64,000 bases of DNA. Origin: an uncultured Saprospiraceae bacterium (lineage in GTDB: Bacteria; Bacteroidota; Bacteroidia; Chitinophagales; Saprospiraceae). The stretch lies in assembly GCA_905480605.1 (NCBI GenBank), contig CAJQRD010000001.1, positions 83,915 to 147,914 on the forward strand. Reading direction: 5' to 3'. Of this stretch, positions 30,589 through 38,990 are shown one piece after another. A model generated the notes under the pieces. It was not told the DNA's origin. It did no database searches and saw only the letters and a program-made list of their open reading frames with translations. Within the stretch, counting starts at the first letter, position 1; every line of letters begins with the position of its first letter. The position numbers were made by a program, and so were the translations under genes.

Positions 30589-31257
30589 TTATACCAATTG
30601 ATTTTCGAGAGCAAATTTTATGAGATTGATTGTGTTTCTTACTCCCAATTTTCTCATAATATTCTTTCTATGAACACCAACTGTTTGATCACTAATGAAT
30701 AATTCTTTAGCGATTTCTTTATTGTTTTTGGCTTGGGTAATCAATTCTAAAACTTCATGTTCTCTAGTTGTGAGTTTTTGCTTGATTACAAAGCGATCTT
30801 CGTAATTTGATTTTTTATTTCCTAGAAGTCTTTTGCCATTAGGAGGAGTTATATGAAGTCCTGGCGCCAAGTAAGTATTACCAGTTAAAACCTCTTCAAT
30901 TCCTTTTAGAAGCTCTTCAGGTTCATTTGATTTTAGAATATATCCATCAGCGCCTGTTTTGAGGGCTTGACCTACAAATTTGTAATCACCGTAGGAAGTC
31001 AAAACTAAAATTCTAATATTTTTAAATTGCTTTCTTATTTGAGGAATAAGCTCTAATCCATCCTCATCAGGCAGATTTAAGTCCATTATTACCAAATCAG
31101 TATTCAAGTTTTTATTCAGAAACAGCATAAGGCCTTCTGCACTTCTTTCCTCACCAATAATATTAATATCCAGTGGATTACCTTCATTGAAAAAAGCTTT
31201 TAGCCCTGCCGTGAAAATGGCTTGAATATCCACCAAAACACTATTAATTGCTGACAT
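30589..31257 (-). CDS. NarL/LuxR family response regulator
   Basis: The 222-residue protein has an N-terminal receiver domain with phospho-acceptor D59 (VIMDLNLPDEDG), T87 (LVLTSYG) and K109 (YILKSNEP). A C-terminal LuxR-type helix-turn-helix follows (162-217: LTTREHEVLELITQAKNNKEIA, then SDQTVGVHRKNIMRKLGV). The acidic pocket is unusual: one Asp (D10 in VLVDIQAIF) where most relatives have a DD pair. No histidine kinase gene is adjacent, so it is an orphan here. It lies 99 bp upstream of the 1457-residue surface gene on the same strand and may be transcribed into it, but a regulatory link is only inferred. Confidence 0.93.
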   Translation of the reverse strand: MSAINSVLVDIQAIFTAGLKAFFNEGNPLDINIIGEERSAEGLMLFLNKNLNTDLVIMDLNLPDEDGLELIPQIRKQFKNIRILVLTSYGDYKFVGQALKTGADGYILKSNEPEELLKGIEEVLTGNTYLAPGLHITPPNGKRLLGNKKSNYEDRFVIKQKLTTREHEVLELITQAKNNKEIAKELFISDQTVGVHRKNIMRKLGVRNTINLIKFALENQLV

Positions 31258-31478
31258 TTAGATTAAATATTATAAAAAATCAAATAATGCATATACCCTA
31301 AATGGTATAGTTCATAGGTCAGAATGCAAAACTAGTGCCAACTTTGTATTATATAAATATTATATATATAGATGAGGATTTTAAGCCCATGAAGAGCTCA
31401 ATTAAGACGGTAGTTTGAGTGACTTTAATAAAAAATCAATTTTATTATAGAGAAAGCAATTTGAGGGTCTATTTATAA

Positions 31479-32441
31479 TTAAGTCAATGATTTAGAGTCT
31501 ATAACAGTTGTTTTCTCATTGTTTGTTACAGCATATACGAATCCTGGCTGAATGCTATAAGCGCCATGTTCGCCTGCTTTATTGATGGCTATCAAACCGA
31601 CTTGGAGATCTTTGATGTCGTATTTATTATTAATTCTGGTAACAGCTTCTTTACACGCTTGAGCGGGGGACATACCGTTGCGCATTAATTCAACCACTAA
31701 AAAGGTACTGCACGACTTTAATACAATTTCACCGAGACCAGTTGCTGTTGCTGCTCCAACTTCATTATCTACAAAAAGTCCAGAGCCAATTATAGGTGAA
31801 TCGCCAACTCTTCCAGGGATTTTATAAGCCAAACCACTTGTGGAGCAGGCACCACTTATTGTCCCTTTAGCATTACGAGCAATCATACCAATTGTATCGT
31901 GTCTTTCAATATTAATCTCGGGATTGTAAATAGATTTTTGCAACCACTTATCATAGGCTATTTTTGAATCTTCAGTAAGTAGGTTGGTCTTTTTGAACCC
32001 TTGATCCATAGCAAAGTTATGAGCCCCTTGCCCAGTCAAAATAACATGCGGGGTCTCTTCCATCACTTTTCTAGCCACTGAAACAGCATTTACAACTTCT
32101 TTAAGGCAGGTTACAGATCCAGCATTGCCTTTTTCATCCATTATACAGGCATCAAGTGTAACTTCTCCTGAATTATCAGGCCTTCCACCAAATCCAACTG
32201 ATGTATCCTTAGGATCTTCTTCAACAGAGTTTATCCCTTTTTCAATAGCATCTAAGAGGGATCCATTCTTATTTAAGATAGATTTTGCGACTTCATTGGC
32301 ATTTGTATTTGCCCAAGTGCTTATAATAACGTCTCCTTTGTAAAATGGGGTTTTTTTTGATGAATTATTTTGACAAGCGCTTAAAAAAGCTGAGCCAGCC
32401 AAAGCACTTAAAACCTTATTAAAGCTCCTTCTATTAATCAT
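31479..32441 (-). CDS. Lipoprotein N4-(beta-N-acetylglucosaminyl)-L-asparaginase (Ntn-hydrolase)
   Basis: The 320-residue protein matches the glycosylasparaginase family. The autocleavage/nucleophile motif HDTIGMIARNAKG gives T183 as the new N-terminal nucleophile. GACSTSGLAYKIPGRVGDSPIIGSG and GAATATGLGE form the substrate pocket. Early GGRPDNSGEVTLDACIMD is also typical. The enzyme cleaves the bond between Asn and GlcNAc in deglycosylated peptides. The N-terminus is a lipoprotein signal (lipobox LSAC, C23) with RRSF near the start, resembling a Tat signal. That places the enzyme in the cell envelope, where it could release GlcNAc from glycopeptides. The gene stands alone, with 109-bp and 221-bp gaps on either side. 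Confidence 0.92.
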   Translation of the reverse strand: MINRRSFNKVLSALAGSAFLSACQNNSSKKTPFYKGDVIISTWANTNANEVAKSILNKNGSLLDAIEKGINSVEEDPKDTSVGFGGRPDNSGEVTLDACIMDEKGNAGSVTCLKEVVNAVSVARKVMEETPHVILTGQGAHNFAMDQGFKKTNLLTEDSKIAYDKWLQKSIYNPEINIERHDTIGMIARNAKGTISGACSTSGLAYKIPGRVGDSPIIGSGLFVDNEVGAATATGLGEIVLKSCSTFLVVELMRNGMSPAQACKEAVTRINNKYDIKDLQVGLIAINKAGEHGAYSIQPGFVYAVTNNEKTTVIDSKSLT

Positions 32442-32550
32442 TCCATTTTGTTTTAATTATTCAAGTTGGAAATACTTCAACATGAAACACAATTCTTAGT
32501 ACTGGAGATTGATTATAAATAAGAATAGTTGAAAATGATTAAAGCTTAGT

Positions 32551-34446
32551 TTATTCTTTGATCAAACGAAGAATATTATAAGCATCTCCAGTTTCAATTA
32601 AAATATTATAGAAACCAAGCGGCCAATTTTCCTCTATGGGGATTTCAATACTATTATTACCTTCCAGTACGGAATATTCATTAGAACTCATCAATTGACC
32701 AATGTTATTGAAAATACTAACTGTAACATCTACATCTTGATCAGCATACAACTTCATTGTAGTTGAAGACAATGCCGGATTTGGAAAAAGACTTGCAGAT
32801 AAAAGTTCAGTACCAATTTGTGGACCGTCAGGAATATCGCTATGTGGCATAGCAAAGAATAAGTCTTTCTGCATTATGGACAATGAGGTATTGCGCATCA
32901 GAATATCATATAATTTAGTATGCTTAATGCCTTTTCTTTCATTTAGTGTAAATGCAGGATCATTTTCAAAATAAAATCTATCACCGTCTCTGAGGCTTTG
33001 AAATTGATTTTCCATAATACGCATAACCAATTGACCAAAAGTGGCATTGTTAAGATGCTCTTCAGCCAACATTCCAACCCATGCATCTATATTATCTACA
33101 GAGCCATAAATTTCTCTTAATGTTTGGGCGTCTTCTGAAGTACTTACGAAATCTTCAAAATCATTTGCTGTTGGCAATCCGAAGTCTTGTCTTAGGGTAT
33201 TATAGTCACTAATACCTCTATCTCTTCCTCTATAAATATTGATAGATGCAAGATCCAATCCTCCACTTCCAGGGCCACCGAATAAGAAATTTCGCAAATC
33301 ACTGATGACTTTACAATCCATCTTTTGCATTACTTGTGTTCCCATACCTTTAAAGAATGGGTCAATTCCACCTGCAAGTAAAATAGCTTGTGGGTTGAAA
33401 AAAGCATCTTTTAATCTGATTGACCCACTTGAGATATCCTCTCCATCATTATCCATTCTTAGGAGATCAGAATTGATTAGAGTATGACCTATTCGGAATG
33501 CAGCTGCTGAAAAGACATTTGAAATCCCTGGATTCATTCGATTGCTATATCCTTGATATTCTGGTAGATAAACACCTAAAGCAGGAAGAAATTCATAAAA
33601 TAAAATATTCTGAATATAAGCACCAAGAATTTTCCTTGCCCTTTGGTATATTCGTTCATCGTTCCACGTAGAGTGCTCAGATAATATTTTATCACAAAGT
33701 CTGTTGTGCTCTCGAACAAATACGGTGTGAAGTCCAGTAAGTAAAGGATTTTCATTGGCTCTAACATCACCCGCAACAAAATACTTATTTAGTGATCTTG
33801 TATCATCTGCCATAAAAGGAGAATCTAAATCCACTTCATCATTTGGGTTACCGGTAACAGTATTCCAAGGAAGAAGGTCACCATCTGAAACTTTTAATTT
33901 CCCATTGTTGAATGATCTTAACCAGTTTGCTCTTTTTTCTGAACTTCCATAAATAGCCGAACCATCAACAAAAGAAGATATTGCATTGATATACTGTCTT
34001 GGGTTATCTATTGATGTTCCTGTTCCTGGATCTGATAAATTTCTTGAAGTAAAAATATGCGCATCGGTTGGAAAATATTCATCATCCGCTGGAATATCCA
34101 ATACAACTTGTTCCAATTCGTTGCCTTCTACAAGTGTGATATCATGATCAATGAATTGACCAAACACCCAAATGAAGTCACTTAAGTTGGTTAAATCCTT
34201 TATACTTTCATTTTGTTCGAAAAGCTTGTTGCTGATTTCTCGTGGAATAGGGAGATTAGAATCGTTGACTTTGGAGATTCCGTCTGCATAATTTACAGAA
34301 GAAATACGTAATACTTGACTATGGGCTGCCCCCCATTCTTTGTTAAGGAGGTTGTTACCATACCCAGAAATAGACCTATTTTCTTGTCCGATTAGGTTAA
34401 AACACAAAAGTAACATTACGGTACTTCCCAAAATCTTTCTTAACAT
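32551..34446 (-). CDS. Secreted animal-type haem peroxidase with T9SS sorting domain
   Basis: The 631-residue protein has a signal peptide (ILGSTVMLLLCFNLIGQ) and an animal haem peroxidase domain. The distal His is H101 (FGQFIDHDITL), the catalytic Arg R245 (LLTGLHTVFVREHNRL) and the proximal His H321 (AAFRIGHTLINSD). SAIYGSSEKRANWLRS and NIYRGRDRGISDYNTLR are also family-typical. Residues about 548-631 are a T9SS type A sorting domain (LFPNPALSSTTMKLY ... LGFYNILIETGDAYNILRL). Animal-type peroxidases use hydrogen peroxide to oxidise halides or organic substrates. A role in competition or surface cross-linking is possible, not shown. The length is normal for a bacterial member plus the sorting domain. 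Confidence 0.95.
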   Translation of the reverse strand: MLRKILGSTVMLLLCFNLIGQENRSISGYGNNLLNKEWGAAHSQVLRISSVNYADGISKVNDSNLPIPREISNKLFEQNESIKDLTNLSDFIWVFGQFIDHDITLVEGNELEQVVLDIPADDEYFPTDAHIFTSRNLSDPGTGTSIDNPRQYINAISSFVDGSAIYGSSEKRANWLRSFNNGKLKVSDGDLLPWNTVTGNPNDEVDLDSPFMADDTRSLNKYFVAGDVRANENPLLTGLHTVFVREHNRLCDKILSEHSTWNDERIYQRARKILGAYIQNILFYEFLPALGVYLPEYQGYSNRMNPGISNVFSAAAFRIGHTLINSDLLRMDNDGEDISSGSIRLKDAFFNPQAILLAGGIDPFFKGMGTQVMQKMDCKVISDLRNFLFGGPGSGGLDLASINIYRGRDRGISDYNTLRQDFGLPTANDFEDFVSTSEDAQTLREIYGSVDNIDAWVGMLAEEHLNNATFGQLVMRIMENQFQSLRDGDRFYFENDPAFTLNERKGIKHTKLYDILMRNTSLSIMQKDLFFAMPHSDIPDGPQIGTELLSASLFPNPALSSTTMKLYADQDVDVTVSIFNNIGQLMSSNEYSVLEGNNSIEIPIEENWPLGFYNILIETGDAYNILRLIKE

Positions 34447-34851
34447 TCTGCACGTTGTTTTTGCTCAAGGATTAAATTACATAAGTTGGTTTTTATATAA
34501 TTCGACAGCAAATATATTAAAATGAGTAGAAATAACAATGGATTTCTATACAAGAAATGAGCCCAAAAGTTGAATTGTGACTGTTATTCTTTCATTTCGA
34601 CTAACTATATTTAAAATCAATGTTATAAATGCTTTATAACGATTTTCATATTAAATTAAATTAATATATGTATTATATTTATTAACAAATCATTATTTAT
34701 ACAAAATGAATTAATTTGTTATTTTTTTCATATTACCACCATTTTTATCGGCTATATGTCAAACTCTGATAAATACGTTTATTTTTTTAATAAAATTTGA
34801 CACTAAAAGCAAAATGGCTCATTGATTGATTTAATTTAGACAAAATAGGCA
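34447..34851. other. Divergent intergenic region
   Basis: About 400 bp, very AT-rich, between the peroxidase and the split outer-membrane gene. It holds the peroxidase promoter candidate. No comparable plus-strand promoter and no small gene were recognised. Confidence 0.5.
34509..34538 (-). promoter_or_regulatory. Promoter of the haem peroxidase gene
   Basis: On the minus strand TTG (34538-34536), 19 nt, then TATATTTG (34516-34509). Both elements and the spacing fit the Bacteroidota sigma-70 pattern TTG-N(17-23)-TAnnTTTG. The leader would be about 55 nt. Confidence 0.6.
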
Positions 34852-37800
34852 TTGAATTTTTTTAAACCACATATTACTTCGTTCAAATCAATCATATTCA
34901 GACTTGTCTGCTTGTTGACTGTTAGCTTTTCTATATGTGAGGATATAATTTCACAAGAAGCTCTAGGCAACAATTATCAAAAAACAATCATCCTTTCAAG
35001 CGATACGACAATAATCGTTAACAAAACTATCGTTACAAAAAGTGTTCTCATCAAATCGAAAAAAGGGTTTCGTTATGCGCCCAAAATTTCCAATAACAAG
35101 CTGAAGTTCACATTTCAAGGAGAAATTGATAGTTTAATCATTTCATTTCGAATGCTAAATATCAATTTGGGCTATAACAAACCAGCAATAGACTCCTCCG
35201 AAATAGAACTAAGAGAAAGAGCTACTCCAATTCAGAGGGATTATAGCAAAGAATCATTGAAAGATCGACTGCTTATTGATTCTAAGAAATTGGAATACAC
35301 GGGAAGTTTTTCAAGAGGTGTATCATTTGGAAACACCCAAGATGTAGTTTTAAATTCAAATTTCAATCTCCAAATGAGGGGTGATTTGGGCAATGATTTA
35401 TTCATTCGTGCCGCCATTTCTGATGAAAACATACCCATACAACCGGAAGGAAACACCCAAGTATTGTAAGAGTTTGACAAAGTATTTATGGAAGTAAAAA
35501 AGGGTAACACGACCATAATCGCTGGAGACTATGAGCTTTCCAGACCCAATAGTTACTTTATCAATTATTATAAAAAACTGAAAGGATTATCAGTAAGTCA
35601 GAATCAAGTTCTTAAGAATAATTGGAAATTAACAAATAGAGGAAGCTTTGCAATTAGCCGAGGGAAATTTAGACGGCAACAGTTGGATGTTATAGATGGA
35701 AATCAAGGACCTTATAAATTACAAGGTGGCAATGGTGAATTATTTTTACAAGTCCTTTCCGGTACCGAAAAGGTGTTTTCTGATGGCCTATTGTTAAAAA
35801 GAGGTGAGAGCGAAGATTATGTTATCGATTATAACCGTGGAGAAATCAGATTTACGGCCAACTCGATAATTACAGCCAATCGTAGAATAATAGTTGAGTT
35901 TGAATATGCTGTACAAAGTTATTTGAGATCATTGTATGCCACAGAGTCAAGAATAGAAAATGACAAATGGTCTTTTGGACTTAATTTTTACAACGAACAA
36001 GATAGTAAATCATTGAGTAGTAATGTTCAACTTGACAGTACTGACCTTGCCAATTTGAGAGCTCAGGGAGATGAAGATATTTTTAGAAATGGAATCTTTG
36101 TTCCCAGCGAGGGCGCCAGAGAAAATCTAATTTTATACACACAGGACAATGGCATTTTAAACTATGCGGTCAAAGACACAACAGATGTTTTTGGTGCAAT
36201 TTTTTCAAACTTTGGATCCAACAATGGAAACTACGAAATCGATCCACTCGCTCGTGCCAATGGAAGAGTTTACAAATATGTAGGAGAAGGACAAGGCAGT
36301 TATCGACCTGAAATCCCTTTAACAGCGCCAGAGAAAAGGCAGATGACAAGTATCAATGCCAGATATCAAGTCAGTGACAGTACATCTATTTATTTAGAAT
36401 CAGCAATGAGCAATAATGATAAGAATCGTTTTTCCAACATCAACAATGATGACAATATAGGTTATTCATTTTTTGGAGAAATAGAAGACAAAAGGATCAT
36501 TCTTCAAAAATCTAATATTCTATTAAAAACAACTGCTAATTTTGAATTCAGTGAAAAGGATTTTATTTCTCTAAACCCTTACAGAAATGCAGAATTTACA
36601 AGAGACTGGAATCTTGAAAGCAATACTTTCAAAAACAACCAACAGATATTCAATTTAGGATTTGAATTACTAAAAGATAATAATAGTGTAAAGTATAAAT
36701 TATCAAAATTCAGCGATAGGTTCATTTACAAGGGGACAAGACACCTAGCTGAACTCAACACCCTTATTAACGGTTTGCGAATCACCGCTATAGGAAACTG
36801 GATGCAATCTGAAAACTTATTCAGTGAAGAAGATTTATCCTTTTTTAGACCTAAACTAAATTTGACTCAGGCTTTATTTAACAACAAATGGCTTATAGGT
36901 TACAACTTTGAAAAAGAAAAAAACACGAGACAATTTACAAGACAAGATTCTTTAAATTCTTTGAGTTTTGATTATGAATACAATCGTATTTATATAGAAA
37001 ATAAAAGCAGTGAGAATCTTTCCTTTCTTGTAGGCGTAAGTCAAAGAAAAGACTTAGAAGTAACAAAAGATACCAACACGCTAATTCCTTCTACAACATC
37101 TACAAATATTGAGTTTGGAGGCACTTGGAATACAGAATTCACATCACAACTTAATTGGAAATTTGTACTTCGAAATTTCAAAATAGAAGATGCTTTTCAG
37201 TCATCAAAATCACCTAATAAAGCATTTATTGGCACCCTTAATCATAAGCTAAATTTATTCAAAAAAGGTATCACTTTAAATACGTTTTATGAGTCCAATT
37301 CAGGTCAAGAACCTAAAATTGAATTTCAATTTATAAAGGTACAAGTTGGTGAAGGGTCATACATTTGGAATGATTACAATCAGGATAGCATTCAACAAAT
37401 AAATGAGTTTGAAATATCTCCTTTTTCTGATCAAGCAGCCTATGAAAAAATTACAATTTTTAACAATGAATTTATAAGTACGAATAGAATTATTTTAAAT
37501 CAGTCACTGAAAATAAATCCTAAGAAATTCACTTCTAACAAAACCCATTTTATCAACAAATGGCAAATTTTTAGCCGCTATAGAATTGACCAAAAAAGGT
37601 TGAATGAAGATGGAGGTTCTTTGTTTCAATTTGTAAATTTCGACTTCAATGCTGAAGGGTTTGTTGCCTTCAATTCTTCGTTTGATCACAGTATCTTTTT
37701 TAATCGTGGCAATACAACTTTTGACAGTCAATTTTCTTATAGAACAATTAACAATAAAATATTGCAAATCAGTGGAGATGATCAAAGGTCTAACAATACT

Positions 37801-38316
37801 TATTATACAAGGTCAAGGTATAGCATTGAGAAAAAGTTTGATCTGATTTTAGAAACAAACCTAGGCAGCCGAGCCAGAACAATAGAAGCCTCAGAAAATC
37901 AAAATTTCAAAGTGAATTTCTGGAACATAATTCCTCAATTAAACTTTAGACCTAACACAAAGCTGAGACTAGTTATGAAATATAAGTTTGAAAACAATAA
38001 AAATATCCTTGGCACAAACAATGAAAAATCAACAATAAATGACGGTGGCTTGGATTTAACTTGGAGGCAAGACGCAAATAGCAATTTGCAATTCAGATTT
38101 AATTATGTGTTAATCAACTTTGATGGTACTCCTAACTCCCCTATTGAATTTGAAATTCTTCAAGGCTTAAAGAATGGTCAAAATTTATTGTGGAACCTTA
38201 ATTATACAAGAAGAATTTCTTCGTCAGTTGATATGATAATTAATTACAATGGCCGAAAGTCGAAAGGTAGTAGGTTAGTAAATAATGCAGCTGTTCAAAT
38301 GAGGGCTGTGTTTTAG
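34852..38316 (+). pseudogene. Large outer-membrane beta-barrel-type protein gene interrupted by one in-frame TAA
   Basis: One continuous frame of 1155 codons is broken only by TAA at 35467-35469. The junction reads EGNTQVL-stop-EFDKVFMEVKKGNTTIIAGDYEL. Remembered relatives read like PEGTTQ.L.ELDKVF with no stop, so a CAA-to-TAA change is the simplest cause. The start is also odd: no ATG, but TTG at 34852, six nt after an in-frame TAG, followed by a good signal peptide (SIIFRLVCLLTVSFSIC). The rest is rich in alternating amphipathic strands (FGLNFYNEQDSKSLSSNVQ, FNYVLINFDGTPNSPIEFE), suggesting a large barrel. Either a recent pseudogene or a sequencing error. The family is known to me only as an uncharacterised envelope protein. 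Confidence 0.75.
35488..38316 (+). CDS. C-terminal part (942 codons) of the split outer-membrane protein
   Basis: Automatic annotation would probably call this as a separate gene starting at ATG 35488, 19 nt after the TAA. It has no signal peptide of its own, so it could not reach the outer membrane alone. It begins with the conserved VKKGNTTIIAGDYELSRP strand and ends in beta strands (VDMIINYNGRKSKGSRLV, NNAAVQMRAVF) with a final aromatic residue, as barrels do. The coding frame downstream of the stop shows no further damage, which argues that the stop is recent. Confidence 0.6.
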   Translation: MEVKKGNTTIIAGDYELSRPNSYFINYYKKLKGLSVSQNQVLKNNWKLTNRGSFAISRGKFRRQQLDVIDGNQGPYKLQGGNGELFLQVLSGTEKVFSDGLLLKRGESEDYVIDYNRGEIRFTANSIITANRRIIVEFEYAVQSYLRSLYATESRIENDKWSFGLNFYNEQDSKSLSSNVQLDSTDLANLRAQGDEDIFRNGIFVPSEGARENLILYTQDNGILNYAVKDTTDVFGAIFSNFGSNNGNYEIDPLARANGRVYKYVGEGQGSYRPEIPLTAPEKRQMTSINARYQVSDSTSIYLESAMSNNDKNRFSNINNDDNIGYSFFGEIEDKRIILQKSNILLKTTANFEFSEKDFISLNPYRNAEFTRDWNLESNTFKNNQQIFNLGFELLKDNNSVKYKLSKFSDRFIYKGTRHLAELNTLINGLRITAIGNWMQSENLFSEEDLSFFRPKLNLTQALFNNKWLIGYNFEKEKNTRQFTRQDSLNSLSFDYEYNRIYIENKSSENLSFLVGVSQRKDLEVTKDTNTLIPSTTSTNIEFGGTWNTEFTSQLNWKFVLRNFKIEDAFQSSKSPNKAFIGTLNHKLNLFKKGITLNTFYESNSGQEPKIEFQFIKVQVGEGSYIWNDYNQDSIQQINEFEISPFSDQAAYEKITIFNNEFISTNRIILNQSLKINPKKFTSNKTHFINKWQIFSRYRIDQKRLNEDGGSLFQFVNFDFNAEGFVAFNSSFDHSIFFNRGNTTFDSQFSYRTINNKILQISGDDQRSNNTYYTRSRYSIEKKFDLILETNLGSRARTIEASENQNFKVNFWNIIPQLNFRPNTKLRLVMKYKFENNKNILGTNNEKSTINDGGLDLTWRQDANSNLQFRFNYVLINFDGTPNSPIEFEILQGLKNGQNLLWNLNYTRRISSSVDMIINYNGRKSKGSRLVNNAAVQMRAVF

Positions 38317-38320
38317 AGGT

Positions 38321-38402
38321 AAGAGTCAGGGACCAGGGGCCAGGGGTCAGATATTTGAAATAAGAGTTAGAGTCAGGGGCCAAGGGGCAGATACTTGAGA
38401 TC
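38321..38402. repeat. Two imperfect direct repeats rich in CAGGGGCC
   Basis: Unit 1 (38321-38360) reads AGAGTCAGGGACCAGGGG... then GTCAGATATTTGA. Unit 2 (38370-38402) reads AGAGTCAGGGGCCAAGGGG then CAGATACTTGA. Its G/C-rich composition is unlike the surrounding DNA. The type resembles dispersed intergenic repeats of Bacteroidota. Confidence 0.7.
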
Positions 38403-38500
38403 TAGGAATAAGAATTAAAATATACCGTATTTCATTATTGACATTGAATCATTGTTGACATCGTAAAAATTAGTAACAATAACAACTTTCATTTTCTTAT

Positions 38501-38535
38501 AAAAAAAAAGAAAGCTTGCTGGGAAACAAGCCTTC
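38501..38535 (-). terminator. Rho-independent terminator of the AbrB-like gene
   Basis: On the minus strand, GAAGGCTTG (38535-38527) pairs with CAAGCTTTC (38518-38510) with one mismatch and an 8-nt loop. Nine T follow (38509-38501). Confidence 0.8.
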
Positions 38536-38564
38536 TCGGATCTACTCAAAAATCTCAATCTATC

Positions 38565-38849
38565 TCAACGTACAATGTCCTTCAACATCGGTCCTAGGTA
38601 AGTCTTTACCAAGTCTTCTAAAGAATTGGCTTTTATCAAAGTCAAACAATTTTCATTTTTTGAATTTGAGCATTTAAGCAGTGCTAATTTATCCCCAGGC
38701 TGAATATCCAGTTTACTCCTGATATCCTTAGGAAGAACCAGCTGACCTCTATCGTCGCAGCTTACAATAGCCTCTATGGAAAAATTAGATTTACTCAATG
38801 TTTTAATTTCTGGAACAAATATATGTGCATTTTTCTGAATATTCAACAT
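38565..38849 (-). CDS. AbrB/MazE/SpoVT-type DNA-binding protein
   Basis: The 94-residue protein has a swapped-hairpin AbrB core at about residues 26-60: IEAIVSCDDRGQLVLPKDIR, SKLDIQPGDKLALLKC. The C-terminal tail is NCLTLIKANSLEDLVKTYLGPMLKDIV. The same core-plus-tail layout occurs in small AbrB proteins annotated next to metal or HgcAB genes, but no such neighbours are present. No toxin gene is adjacent, so an antitoxin role is not supported. It is divergent from the metalloprotease gene (141 bp between starts) and could control that promoter; this is inference. It has its own terminator. Confidence 0.88.
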   Translation of the reverse strand: MLNIQKNAHIFVPEIKTLSKSNFSIEAIVSCDDRGQLVLPKDIRSKLDIQPGDKLALLKCSNSKNENCLTLIKANSLEDLVKTYLGPMLKDIVR

Positions 38850-38940
38850 TTTCTTAAAATACTTACTTTTTATCTTTTTCTTATAAATCTGAATTATCAG
38901 AATTATTTAAGTTGACTCTGTCCGCTTAAGAACATGGCAA

Positions 38941-38974
38941 TTTGAACAGACAATCAAATAGCTGGTTATATTTG
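38941..38974 (+). promoter_or_regulatory. Promoter of the secreted reprolysin-type protease gene
   Basis: TTTG (38941-38944), 22 nt, then TATATTTG (38967-38974), 16 nt before the ATG. Both boxes match the Bacteroidota -33/-7 consensus at permitted spacing. This is the best promoter match in the window. Confidence 0.7.
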
Positions 38975-38990
38975 CAGAAAAACTAGATAC

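Noticed and set aside
38565..38849. Antitoxin of a toxin-antitoxin pair
   Set aside because: No small toxin-like gene is adjacent on either side; the neighbours are a pseudogene and a secreted protease.
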